Below, one piece after another: positions 1-10,721 of a stretch of 47,891 bases of DNA (its first letter is position 1; each line of letters opens with the position of its first letter). The DNA is taken from the NCBI GenBank assembly GCA_001430745.1, contig KQ482061.1, positions 655,340-703,230 of the forward strand. Direction: 5' to 3'. The translations under genes were made by a program, and so were the position numbers. This DNA comes from Auxenochlorella pyrenoidosa (taxonomy: Eukaryota; Chlorophyta; Trebouxiophyceae; Chlorellales; Chlorellaceae). The notes beneath the pieces were generated by a model that was given only the letters and a program-made list of their open reading frames with translations, made no database searches and had not been told where the DNA came from.

Positions 1-1524
1 GGAGCAGCTGAGGTTGGCGTGCACGCAGGTGAGCTGGGGAGGGGCGGGCTGGGGTCCTGTGGGGTGTGCCGGAGCAGCGTGCGCATCCCGGAGGCGGGCG
101 GGGTGGGCTGGGCCAGCAGCCCGCGGCGCCTCTGGGTGCTCACCACAGCGCGGCGTGTTAGCCATTGCCACCAGAGCCTAGGTTTGCTTGATGCGTGCTG
201 CAAGGCATTGATAATTGCATGGCCACCTGGGCTCGCCTGCCTGCCCAAGGCAGCGGCACTCGAATGCTCGGCTGGAACCTCATCTAGTCTGCACACTCGC
301 AGCGAGCAGCAGCGGCTCGGCACCTAGCCAGAACTCGCACCCAGCTATTGCGCTTCCCCCCCCACCCCCCCACCCCACCCCAACCCCAGCTTGGGTACCA
401 CGCCGACGACGCCTCGCTGCAGCGCATCTTTGCGGGCGCCGACATGGACGGCTCGCGCTCGCTCAACGCGCATGAGTTCATCGCGGTGCTGGCAATCCTG
501 CACATCCTCAAGGCACGCCCCTGCCCCTTCTCCATTCCTGTGCACACCTGGGGCCCGCCAAGCGCGCTGCCCTGACCGCCAAACGCTGGTCCCAGCGGGG
601 CGGGGAGCGAGCCAGGCGTGGCCCGACATCTGCATGCCCCGCGCCGTGCTACTAGTGCTAGCAGCTCGGCCCGCCACCTGGCGCTCCACCCGGGATGTCC
701 CCCCCCCCCGCCCCGCCCCGCCCCGCCCTGCAGGGCCCCGAGGACGAGGAGCGCGTGGCGCCCGCCATCCTCAAGACGCTGGCCACCACCGAGGAGGCCT
801 TCCTGTGCTTCTCCAGCAGCCGGCGGGGGTACATCGAGAAGGAGGAGCTGCTGGGAATGATGCACGAGGTGGGGCCCCATGGACTGCCAGGCCCCCATGG
901 ACTGCCGGCCCTGCCGCCCCTGGCCCCAGACCGCTGCCTGCTGGGGCGGTGCTGCTCGACTGGGTGTGACCCAGGGCCGGGCCGGGCGGCCGCACCGACG
1001 GCCGTGAGCTGCTGGATCTGGGGCAAACCAGTGATGGGCCCGCCGCCGCATTGCTCCCAGGGCGGCGGCTCAGAGGGGGACGCGCCGCCGGCCTGCCGCC
1101 TCGCATGCAGGGCCCCACCGATGGCGTGCGGCACTCGGCCAACGGCAGCGGGTCGGACCCCATCCGCGGCATCGCGCTGCGACGCTTTGCTGAGCTGGAC
1201 CGGGAGGGCCGGGGGAGGGTCAGCTTCCTCGAGGCGAGCGGGGGGCCGGGGCTGGCGGGAGGGGGTGCAGGGCATGCTCACAGCTGTCGGGAGGAGCCTC
1301 AGGCAGCGCTCTTCAGCGGCGGGGTGCAACAACTGCCCGCAGCGGGAGCTGTGCGCCGCATGCGTGCCGCCCGCCGGGTTGTCGCGCCGCTGCACCGGGC
1401 GCCACTGGGTGCGCAGATGGGGCGGTGAACCGCCGCTCACCCGCAGCTCATGCCCGCCTTGCCCTCACCGCAGTTCCTGTTCTGCCTCGAGGGCTGGGTT
1501 GAGGATGCCGAGGAGCAGGACTGA
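1..1524 (+). CDS. CML21/22-like EF-hand calcium-binding protein (5' end outside window)
   Basis: Probable Ca2+ sensor of the plant CML21/CML22 type. Exons: 2-28 (enters from outside the window), 390-512, 734-868, 1111-1233, 1474-1524; all join in frame. The joined protein runs EQLRLACTQ-LGYHADD, a canonical EF-hand loop DMDGSRSLNAHE, then FIAVLAILHILK, matching the region before the linker in CML21. Two later loops are present but weak: SSSRRGYIEKEE has lost most acidic ligands, and DREGRGRVSFLE keeps only the first and last. The C-terminus QFLFCLEGWVEDAEEQD matches the family end (FLFAFTGWV in plants, from memory). So only one of the three visible hands should bind calcium well. Two of the four introns start with GC (513 and 1234) and no GT donor keeps the frame. 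Family assignment is by recognition; the N-terminal hand lies outside the window. Confidence 0.75.
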
Positions 1525-2381
1525 GCTGCCCCCCTGCCAGCTGGCACGCTGCCCTCGCAGCACGGTGTGCAGCAGGCAGCAGCTGCGGAGGCAAGGGCGC
1601 GCCGGCCCGGGGCCAGCTTCGCCCTGTTGCTCGACCCCGGCTTGCTGCACTTTCCCTTGCGTTCTGTCACTGTACCACTATGACTCCACCTGCCTTCTTA
1701 CTTGCTCAGTACACAGGTTCTCAGCCCTGCCTGTGTTTTGTACCTGGATTCTTAACTTGCTCCGCTGCCACCCTTACGCTTGTTCACGCCTGCAGTAGCC
1801 CGCAGCCATTGGGCTCGCATCCTTGGTTTCCGCATGCTCTTCCCCATCTGCCTTTCATTGACCAGGCCAGCCATATTGCTTTTGACCAACGAACCACTCG
1901 CCGTGTGCCCCGACAGTCCATGAGTGCCCTTGAGTTGGACAAGTCTTGACATGCTCCCAGCTTTGCTTCCCTCCATTCACATTGCGCGTGCCGTGAATCT
2001 CTCTTTTCTGTTCCACCCCACTCTGTGTCTCACGTCCCTTCTGTGCAATGCCGATGGCTCACAAGCTAGGTGCGTTGCAGGTTGCTGAGGGAATCGTGAG
2101 TTGGAGAGCATTCTTGCTGGTGCTGACAAGCTTGGAAAAGTTGTGCTAGCTGCACAAACTGAGCTGTGCCAAGAGGGCGGCTGGCAAGAGCTGCTTGACG
2201 CATTCGTTTATTACAAATCATGACAACTGGGCCAGAGGGTGCTTCGTGCGTTGAGGGGGTTAAAGCCAAGGGCATATCATGAAAAGAGTCCACCCGGCGC
2301 ATGCTGACTGCAGGCTGGTGCAGCCATGCCATGGCGCGTGCCATGGCGCCACCCCATGGAGGCGCGCCACCAGGCCGCTGC
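1525..2381. other. Convergent 3' intergenic region
   Basis: The stretch lies between the stops of two converging genes. It is T-rich and less GC-rich than its surroundings from about 1660 to 2230, as expected of 3' UTR sequence. The open frames here have no family likeness and no supporting splice structure. The only clear signal is the poly(A) motif at 2211. Confidence 0.6.
2211..2215 (-). terminator. TGTAA polyadenylation signal
   Basis: The plus strand reads TTACA, so the minus transcript reads TGTAA, the standard chlorophyte nuclear poly(A) signal. It sits about 170 bp past the stop of the secreted-protein gene at 2382. Confidence 0.6.
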
Positions 2382-3335
2382 TCAGTATGCGCGGCAGAGC
2401 ACGTCCACCAGGCCGTAGTAGTTGACTGAGCCATCTGCATTGGCAGACACCATGGCCTGCAGGGCGCAGGGGGGTCGGGCAGGGAGGGGAGGTCTGGGGT
2501 GCAGCTTGGGGGGCCGTGGCGGGCGCGCCCCACCGTACAGCAGGTATGCAGGCAGGCACGCAGCTGTCAGAGAGGGGGGGCTTCCAGAGGCGCCCTAGGG
2601 CGGCAGGCGCACCTGGATGGTGGCGGGGCCGGCGGCGCCGCAGTCGGCATCAAAGACCAGCGCAAAGTTGCTGGGCGACCACTTGTTCTGGCAGGTGATG
2701 CGTGCGCCCTCCAGCGGGGTGCAGGTGATGCGGCGCCAGTTGGAGGCCAGGTCGGCATTGTACTGCGGCAGCAGGGGCCAGAAGGGAGCTGAGGCTGGGA
2801 GGGCGTGGCAGACGCCGGCGCTGGCTGCCACTAGGTGTGCCGCAAGCAGAGCTGGTCTCGCTCCACCCGCGATATGGCCACCAGCACAGCATGCATGCTG
2901 TGCTGCCTTACCGGCCTCCCCCTACTACGCCTCCCTATTGCGCCCTCACCTTCTCCACTGCCCCTGCCTTGATGGCCTCCAGCCAGTCTTCAGAGGGCGC
3001 GGCGTCCTGCATCTCTGCAAAAGCGTTGGCACCGCAAGCAGCCTGCGCCTCGGGCAGCTCTGGGCAGTAAAAGGCGCCCGCTGGCAGCGGCGGTGGCGCG
3101 CCAGACTGCAAAGGAGGCAGGGACAGAGCGGTGAGTTGTCACTTGCAGGCAAGATGGCACGGCATCGGGGCATTGCAGTACGTTCCCGCCCGCCCGCCCG
3201 CGGCCGCGCCCGCGGCCGCCCGCCCGCCTCCCGCCTCACAAAGTCTTGCCGGAGCTGCCGGGTGGCGCTGGCGCCGCCCGCGACAGCCATTAGGGCCAGG
3301 CAGAGTAGGGAGATGCGGCTGCCGTGGCTGATCAT
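2382..3335 (-). CDS. Small secreted cysteine-containing protein, unknown function
   Basis: Four exons (3240-3335, 2950-3105, 2613-2762, 2382-2456) join in phase 0 throughout and give 158 residues. The start has a clear signal peptide: MISHGSR, a hydrophobic core ISLLCLALMAVAG, then a small-residue cleavage site near GASA. The mature part contains six cysteines (FYC, AAC, ITC, ITC, DADC, VLC), an even number that fits three disulfides. There is no membrane segment after the signal peptide and no GPI-like tail, so it is probably secreted or in the ER/vacuole lumen. I do not recognise the family. All introns are GT-AG, and a TGTAA signal follows the stop. The gene model is strong; the function is unknown. 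Confidence 0.72.
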
Positions 3336-4027
3336 GCCTCCTGCTGGCTGTGCTGGGTTCCTGAGGGCGGAGAGCTGAGAGCTGAGGGCGGAGCCGATCG
3401 CGAACTGCGAACTGATCGAATACGAGCACGCAGCTTGAAATTAATCGACCTGAAATAGGCGTGGGAGGAGGCGTGTTTGACGGCCTGCGAAGCGACTGGG
3501 AACCTGTTCCCTCTGGCCTCACCGACCGCTTGCGCGTCACGCTGAGTCTGTACCGCGTGGAAGCGGCCGCCAGGGAGCGCAGGGGGAGGGCCCAAGCAGC
3601 AAGGCAGCGGGGGTGGCGGTCACTGCCCCGTCGGGGCGGCCGCGGGAGAGCATCCACAGCTGTTGCAGACGATGCGACAAGCATTCGCAGCCTCAAGCCT
3701 GCACTTGGCACATCAATATGTTTTAACTTGCCTTACGCATCAATCACTTGCACCAAGCCTACTGCTGTTGACCTGAAACGCAGGCGGTTGAACACAACCA
3801 CAGCCGGGCATTCAATGCACAGGTTGTGCAGCAGCAACACCACCACACCAGAATCAGATCGAGTGAAGGAGGAGCAGCAGCACCCAGGAAGCGAATGCAC
3901 AGAAACGGCGGTGGGAGGAGCGGATTGAGTCGGCGCGCCCTGAGCCCAAAACGAAGGCGGCATGCAGGGTTGCGCAGGGCAAAGCAACTGGCAGGGCAAC
4001 GGAGTGCTAGGTGGACCGACAGGGCCG
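3336..4027. other. Intergenic: promoter of the secreted-protein gene and 3' flank of its upstream neighbour
   Basis: No supported gene. The right part should hold the 3' UTR of the gene ending at 4028, and the left part the promoter of the gene starting at 3335. The stretch 3660-3900 is noticeably more AT-rich. I saw no TATA box or TGTAA signal. Confidence 0.5.
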
Positions 4028-5783
4028 TCAAAAGAGGGCGAGGCGCAGGCGGCGGCCCACGGTGCGCACCGCCCGGCCCAACTCCAGGGGTCGCCCCTCC
4101 CGCGCCCGCCGCCGCAGCGCCCACGCGACCAGTAGCGCTGCACACAGCAGCATGCCACGGGCCAGCCAGGCCGCCAGGCCCCTGGCCACCAACACCACGT
4201 AGCCCAGGCCCCAGCCGATGAGCGCCAGCCCGAGGCCCGTGAGCAGGGCGTGGCGCAGCGGCGTGCGCAGGCGGGCCTCCAGTCTGGGCAAGTCGCGTAG
4301 GAGGGGCCTGCTGTCCACGCTGAGTGCCGCCGAGCGGCGGCACAGCACGAGCCGCAGCAGCGCGGCGTCGGCGCCCAGCGCGGCGCCGCCCTCCCCCACC
4401 TCGGCCAGCAGCTCGTCGCGCAGCAGCGCGGTTAGCACGCCGCGGCGCCGCGGCTGCGCGACCAGCAGCCGCCGCAGCTCGGCAAGGTGCAGCTCGGGCG
4501 CCCCCGGCTGCTCGGAGCGGGCGCCAGCTGGCACAGCAACGGCGGCGCCTGCATCCTCGCTGCTGCTGCCGCCGTCGCCCGGTGCTGACCCTGCTGCTGT
4601 TGAGGTGGCTTGGTCTGCCGCTGCTGCTGCCGCTGCTCCAGACCGCTCAGCATACTCTGCTGCTGCCTCTGCAAGCTCGACAGGCGCCAGCTGCACGCAT
4701 GTCGCTGTGAAAGTTGCAGAGGTGCAACCGCTGCTCTCAAAGCAGTCAAGCAATGCTGCCACCAGCTCCCGACTCTGCTGCCGCTGCACTCCTTGTTGTT
4801 GCCTGCTGCTGCTGCTGCTGCTGGGGACCGTGCCGCCATGGCCGGCCCCCTGCCTGCACGCCCCTGATTCCAGCGCCGCCTCAGCAGAGCTCTCGCCAGC
4901 AGGCAGGGGCTGGTACGATTCCCTGCTGTCACCAGCTGCCCGGTGGCTGTGCCGCCAGCCTCGCTGCTGCTGCCCAAATGCTGCTCCTGCCCAACGTGCC
5001 AGCGCCTGAACCGGGCTCATCAGCGCCGCCAGCCAGCGCCTGCGTTGCCGGGGCTGCCGGGGCGGTACTCGCAGGCAGAGCGTGTGCACCTCAAAGCGCA
5101 CAGCGGCGGCGGCAGCAAAGAGCTCTGCTGCGTGCACCTCGATGTGTGTGCCTCGGGGCCCGGCTGCACCCGACATGCAGCCCTTCACTGTGAGCTGCGC
5201 CAGGCGGTGGGAGGGGGGCTGCAGGGGTAGGGTGGGGTGGAGTGGGGGGTGTGGGGGAGAATGGGGGGCCCCTGAGAGAGAGAGAGCTGGGAGCTGGCGC
5301 GGATGCCAGAGCGTCCCGCCCAGCGCACACCTGAGCAGCATGGCTTGCAGCGGGCTTGCCACTGGCTGGCAAGGCTGGTGGGCACGTTTTCAACCGCAGT
5401 GGGGTGGAGCCAGAGCACCGCAGGCAGCTCACGCTCAGCAGCGGGCGCAGCGGACCATCGGGCGCCGCCAGCAGGTACGGCGGGCGCGGCGGGTGCTGCG
5501 GCAGCTGCCGCTCATGCGTGCGGCCTGGCAGGTAGGCAGCCAGGCTCGTGGTGGAGGCCGGCAGCGCGGCAAGCTGGGCGGCTGCATACTGGTCCAGGTG
5601 CAGCGCCTGCAGCCTGCTGAAGGCAGCCAGCATGCCTGCAGGGTGACGGGGCGGCAGAAGTAGCCGGGGAGGAGAATAGTTAGTCGTCACGCCATCTGTG
5701 ATTCATCTCGCGGGTTGCTGCTGCGGCAGTTGCGTCGGGTGTCTGGGGGACGCATCCTGAAGTGACATGGCAAAACGATTGTT

Positions 5784-5816
<33 letters not shown>

Positions 5817-6675
5817 TCGAGAAGTCTGCCTGGGCGCAGCCGCCCCTCTCCCACTGCACCCACCTGCGTCAAACACCTGCCCAGCCCGGTCCGCCACCAG
5901 CACCAGCAGCTGGGAGGAGAGGCGCAGCGCCGGGGCGTGCTCCGCCAGCGCAGCCGCCAGCGCGGCCGCCGTGCTGTGGGCCAGCCCGGCGCTCGCCAGG
6001 CTGACGTCTGACAGCCTGCGGCGGGCCAGCCAGGCCAGGCATGAGTCTAGCCGGCGGCTGCGCAGCAGGGGCGAAACCGGCAGCGCGACGCAGCAGGGCG
6101 TGAGCGCCGCCGTGTCGCGGTGCGCCCGCGAGGCCGTGGCGACAGAGGTCAGCCGCCGGGACAGCTGGTCGGGCCCCCAGGGGACGCTGCAGAACTCGTC
6201 GAAGCGCTGCAGGGCATCCTGCAGGCAGCGGGAGGGGGGCAGGAGGGCAGAAGCTCTGCGGCGCCTTGGCAGCCAGAGCAGCCGTCGAGCTACGGGGTGA
6301 GGAGGGCGTAGCTGGCTGGGGGGAAGGCAGGGGCCGCTCCGCCTGCTGCTCACTTTCAAGCATGGCTGTCACCAATCTGCCCTGCTGCCTGTTATACAGA
6401 CTGTAAACCTCTTGACGGGCCACAGTACGCAGCTGTGCCTGCCAGGCTATGCGGACAAGGCAAACAGGCCTTCTCACCGCCATGCAGACGATTCGCCGCA
6501 CCAGCTCCTCAGGCAGGCGCTCCAGCATCTGGTCAAAGATGGCCAGCTCCGCCTGCCGCTCCGCCTCCAGCTGTCGCAGGTGGCGGAGCAGCACCCGCCG
6601 CGGGTCCAAGTCCACGGCGGCAGACAGCGCCTGCAGCACCGAGGCGCCGCCGCTGCCGCCGCCGGTGCTGCTCAT
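4028..6675 (-). CDS. F-box-like / LRR-like protein with C-terminal membrane segments
   Basis: Exons 6478-6675, 5864-6218, 5331-5635 and 4028-5218 give 682 residues. The N-terminus starts MSSTGGGSGG and holds LERLPEELVRRIV (about residues 51-63), which resembles the start of an F-box. A middle part with stretches such as FSRLQALHLDQY and HRLAQLTVKGC looks like degenerate leucine-rich repeats. Then follow Ser-, Gln- and Ala-rich low-complexity segments. Near the C-terminus are two hydrophobic segments, LLTGLGLALIGWGLGYVVLV and LARGMLLCAALLVAWAL, followed by a basic tail, so the protein is probably membrane-anchored with a basic end. The third exon is the least certain: a GTGAGC inside it could be an alternative donor. 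ATG 6675 was chosen because the upstream in-frame extension is not protein-like. Function is not known; F-box plus membrane anchor would be unusual. Confidence 0.6.
5785..5816. repeat. (GGCT)8 microsatellite in an intron
   Basis: Eight perfect GGCT units lie inside the second intron (5636-5863) of the minus-strand F-box-like gene. Confidence 0.95.
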
Positions 6676-7036
6676 TGGCCGCGTCGGAGCTCCCTGCTCT
6701 AGGTTTTGTGCTGTAAGGTCGGCGATCCGTTTTGCAACTGGCTGCTGGATCGACGAGACGACGAGAGAGTGTTGTCGCCTGTCAAGAGGGCACAAAGTTG
6801 CCTAACCCGGTGTCACCCTGACGCAGCAGTGTTCTGCCATCGGAAAAAGAAGATCAGAAGTGAGTTTTGCTGCCGCTGGCGATACCCTGGCGCCTGCCCC
6901 GTATCTACCTGGGCCACCGCCCATGCCACCGCCTGTGCCCATGCCTTCCCACCATCAGACTCCCAAACCTCTTGCAGTGTTTGCTTGGATGGACAGTTGA
7001 GAGAAAATTGGCAATATCCATAACGATTGATTGACA
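6676..7036. other. Intergenic region
   Basis: The region lies between the start of the F-box-like gene (6675, minus) and the stop of the PP7-like gene (7037, minus). It is AT-richer around 6830-7030. I see no TATA box or TGTAA signal. Confidence 0.5.
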
Positions 7037-10000
7037 TCATGCTATCACCGGCTCAGCAAGCATGCGCTGCCGCTTGGCATCCTGCCCTCCTGACGCCAGC
7101 TCCCTATCTGCTGGCTTGCGAACAGCCGCCATGCCTGCCCCTGCTGCGGCCTCTGCTTTGGTTGATTCAGGCTGGCGTCCGCTCCTGGCGTCGGCACTTT
7201 CACCTTGCAGGCTGCTGGGGCCTATCTCTAGGCTGGTGGCGCTGCGTGCGTCTGCCCGAAGTCCCTGCTTCGCCACCTCCTGGGGCTGCCCCTCCTCCTC
7301 TGCCTCTTCCTCGCTGCTGCTGCTGTCTCTGGTAGGCTGGCTGGCGGGGCCTGGGGCTGCAGAAGCCGGCTCCTCGCCACCCGCTGTGTCCTCAGCTTCA
7401 AGCTCTACCGACTCGCTGGCAGGCTGGTAGGGCGAGGCCTGCAGCATCAGTGAACCGTGACAGCGGTGGGCAGGCGGAAAAAGGGCGGGATGCTGGCTAG
7501 AGCCCGCAGCAGGCCGGGCGTGCTTATTCGCCTGACCTTTGACACCTGTGCCGGGCAGGTGGCGCTGCATCAGCTCGCTGTACCCACCCAGGCCACCCCC
7601 GGCACGACGCCACTCCCCGAGCCCACGCACTTGTGGGCGCGGTGCGGCGTCAAACTGCACAAAGCGGGGCTCGTCCCACCGCGGCCCCGCCAGCACGGCC
7701 ACCGCCCCCAGGTTCTGGTGCTGCAGCGCCCCGAACTGCGGGTACTGGGGCGCCGAGAAGACAGTGTACAGCTTGCCGGCTGGAGAGGGGGAGGGGGGGA
7801 GGGGAGGAGTCAAGTGGAGGGGAGTGGCCGCACGAGCAGGCGCTGCAAAGGAGCGTTGGCAGCCTGGTTTGCTCCCCTCCCCACAAAGCTGCCCCACCAG
7901 CAGAGCTGCCGGCGGCAGCCAGGCAGCTGTCTCAGGAGCCAGCCGCACCACTGCAGGTCGACCCTCCCCCCGGGCCCTGGCTCCCGCCCTGCTGGGCTCA
8001 CCGGGTGTGTCATGGTCCAGGGCAAACCCCTGCAGCATGTTTGGCATGTCGGGCCGCAGTGCGCGCGCATCCGGGCCTGCACACGAGATGGGCGGCCAGC
8101 TCTGTAGCGTGCGCACCCCTTGCTGCAGCCAACGTTTCAGCCCGCACGCTGAGGACTGGGGAATGCCACACAGCAGGATGCCTGCCGCGTCACGCCCAGC
8201 AGCAGGATGCCAGCCTCCTGCAGCGTGCGCAGCTGGGCAGCTGGGGCCCTTGCCTTCGTGCCCCCGCAGGATGAGGCGCAGCCCGTGGTCGCGCAGGAAG
8301 GCCTGCAGGCACGGCACACCACGGCCAGTCAGCCCGTGCGCTGAAGGCCTCCGCGTCTAAGCCGCTGGTAGCGGCACCCATGCGAGACCCGGGCTTCGGT
8401 GCTCTGCATGTCGAGATGCTCTGCGCTCGTCCTCGCTCCCGCAAGACACCCAAACAGGAGGCAGCTCGCTGCCCTGCATTTGCTGAGCAGGGCATGCCGA
8501 TTGCTGGCACTGCGCTCCGTCCTGCGGTCCGGGCGCCACGCTCGCACCAGCTCTCACCTCGGTCTGGTCTGGGCCAAACAGTATGCCCACGTCCCCCGGC
8601 CGCGCCCCCAGCTGCACCCCCGGCTGGCTGGCAGGGTCGCTCCACAGCACATCCGCAGCGAGCCGCTGGCCCTGCTGCCCGGGGTCGGGGTCCTCCCCCC
8701 CCTTGGAGGCGCCCGCTATGTCGGCCAGGCTGCCCACCCTGACCTCTGCTGCCTCTGCGTGCAAGAGCGGAGGCGCAGTGGCCAATGCCGTTCGAAAGAG
8801 CAGCAGGACAGGCGAGCCGTGGCAGGACGGAGTTTGGGCCCATGAATTTATGCACAGCACAGTGGCAACGAAACAGCAGCCCGCACCAGGCCATCACAGA
8901 GGGACCGTCCAGGCGCCCAGGGCAGCAGGGAGAAACAGTGCAAGCGGCCCACCTGCTGATGTGCTGCTGCGCCGCGTCACGCGCTTCGGGGGTGCGCGTG
9001 GCAGGCCTCCATGCAGCACCAGGGCGGCACCGGCCACGACGGCCGCCAGCGGCAGGTGCGAGAAGAGGGAGCGGCAGGCAGAGAAGATGGCCTGCCGATG
9101 GGGGGATCAGGCAGACACAGACTGCCTGGTTTCAAGCGGCGCTGAAATCTTGCTCGTGTCCTGCGCAAGCCTGGGCTGTGTCCCCTTTCCCGAGGCATGA
9201 CTGCACCCACCTCCCCCTCCTTGTCCACTGCTCCATACTTGGCCAGCACCTCTGCTCGGAAGCCGTACACCCAGCTGCGGCAGGGCGCAGCCAATGACGC
9301 CCGGGGCTTGAGAGGGAAGCAGCCTTGGGTGCGCAGCGATGGCAGGGCGCCACGGAATGCGCCCTGCACAGGTAGGCACCCCTGTCGCTGCGCGTCTGCA
9401 GGCACAAGCCGCGTGCCACCGGCCATCACCTGGCCAGCCTACCTGCAGTACAGGCTCTCGTGGTTGCCCCGCACCAGCGCCACACAGGTCGGCGCCGCCA
9501 GCTTGAGCGCCGCCAGCAGCAGCACGATCTCCAGGCCCCAGGCCCCTCGGTCCACAAAGTCGCCGTCGAAGACGTAGCACATGGATGGTGAGGGGTAGCC
9601 CACTGTGCGGAAGCTGCAACAAGCGTGAGGGTGGGCAGAGGCCGCCTTGCTGGGACGCCGCGCCGCCAGCCAGCTATTGCACGCCAGGCAGAGCGGCGTG
9701 GGCATGGCAGGCAGCCGCAGGGCGGATTTAACCCTGCAGCAACACCACGGAGCAGCGGCTGCGAGGCGGGCGGCACCCCTGCCGATGGCCCTGCATGCTG
9801 GTGGGCTGGGGTGTGAGCGAACCCAGCAGAGGAGCAGCTGCGAGGCAGTTCAGCAGCACCCACATAGTCAGGAGGTCATGGTACTGCCCATGAAGGTCGC
9901 CTACCACCACAACCTCAGCGCCAGGAGGCGGGTGCACCTGCGATGGCCAGAGGGCTTGAAGGCGGGCTTACGAGGGCAAATGCAACAGTGGGGAAGCCTG

Positions 10001-10456
10001 GTGCCCGGCGCCTGCTGGGCAAGGGGCCATCCCCGCCATGCCAGGGCATACGAGCATCATGGGATGTCAAAGAATTTCTACTCTGCTGTCCCTGTGCACA
10101 GCTAGGCAGCTCACATGCACCAGAGTGGGTTCTGCTTTGAGCACCGCCTCGGCTCGCCGCAGCAGCTGCCGACAGGCGGGCGTGGGCAGCACAGCCCGCA
10201 GCTGGGTGGGCGGCCCATGGCTGGCCGCCTCCAGTGCCTCTGACAGCTGCCTGCAGAAGTCCATGTTGATTGCAGAGCCAGGAGGCAGATGCAAGGGTGC
10301 AAGGGCTGCCTCCCGAGCCTCCCCCATCCTGCTGGCGCGGCACGCAAGGGCGCCGGCGACGGTGGGGAAGGCGGCGTGCAGTCGACTGGGGCAGCGAGGC
10401 CGGATCAAGAGGCAACTTTGCGCTTTCGAGGACAGACAGGGAAGCAGCAAGGCCAC
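7037..10456 (-). CDS. PP7: PP7-type serine/threonine protein phosphatase
   Basis: PPP-family metallophosphatase, closest by eye to plant PP7. Nine exons: 10115-10456, 9864-9937, 9443-9613, 9211-9274, 8953-9091, 8558-8754, 8254-8302, 8002-8076, 7037-7779; 617 residues. All PPP signatures appear in order after splicing: GDLHGQ, GDFVDRGAWGLE, RGNHESLYC, LVLHGGL, DVLWSDP, RGHEGPDAR and FSAPQYPQF. RGAWGLE, the GHEGPDAR variant and GKLYTVFSAPQYPQF are PP7-like rather than PP1/PP2A/PP5-like. The first about 45 residues are Leu/Ser/Arg/Ala-rich with no acid and look like an organelle transit peptide. The C-terminal about 190 residues are a non-catalytic Ser/Glu-rich acidic tail ending with a basic DAKRQRM. 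The seventh intron uses a GC donor (8253). A start at the second Met (GMGEAR context) would remove the transit-like part. Confidence 0.85.
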
Positions 10457-10721
10457 TAAGGCGAACAGACCGTGGCCTGTTTCAGGCGCCCGCTTTCCGG
10501 AACAAAGAGGAGCTTCCGGCAGGGCTGCAGTGATATGCGGGCGTGCCGCGATCGCTGCTCAGGAAGCAACAAGAGATGCGGTGCGCCTCGAGCGTCCAAT
10601 GACCTCCTGCATGCAGATGATGTGGGCAAGCGAGTTTCAGCTACTTTAGCAAGCTCGTATTTCTGCCGATAACTCGAATTGAGTTGGAGAGCAGGCGGAA
10701 ATTCAGCAAACGAGCAGAACC
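10457..10721. promoter_or_regulatory. Bidirectional promoter region, PP7-like / IMPACT
   Basis: Only 265 bp separate the two divergent start codons, so both genes must draw on the same DNA. It is more AT-rich between 10600 and 10720. No TATA box is visible. Confidence 0.5.

Noticed and set aside
695..1798. A 367-codon plus-strand frame
   Set aside because: It covers the CML introns and 3' flank in another frame; EF-hand exons account for the coding signal.
5331..5430. Alternative donor GTGAGC inside the third exon of the F-box-like gene
   Set aside because: The matching acceptor has no pyrimidine tract and the following sequence then lacks a donor; the simpler exon was kept.
5785..5816. GGCT, GGCA and GGGGT repeats considered as CRISPR or telomere-like arrays
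   Set aside because: Units are 4-5 bp without spacers; they are ordinary microsatellites in introns or 3' flanks.
7480..7590. Possible extra intron in the last PP7-like exon (GTGTCAAAG to CTGCAG)
   Set aside because: The phases do not match, and the frame stays open without splicing, so I kept one exon.
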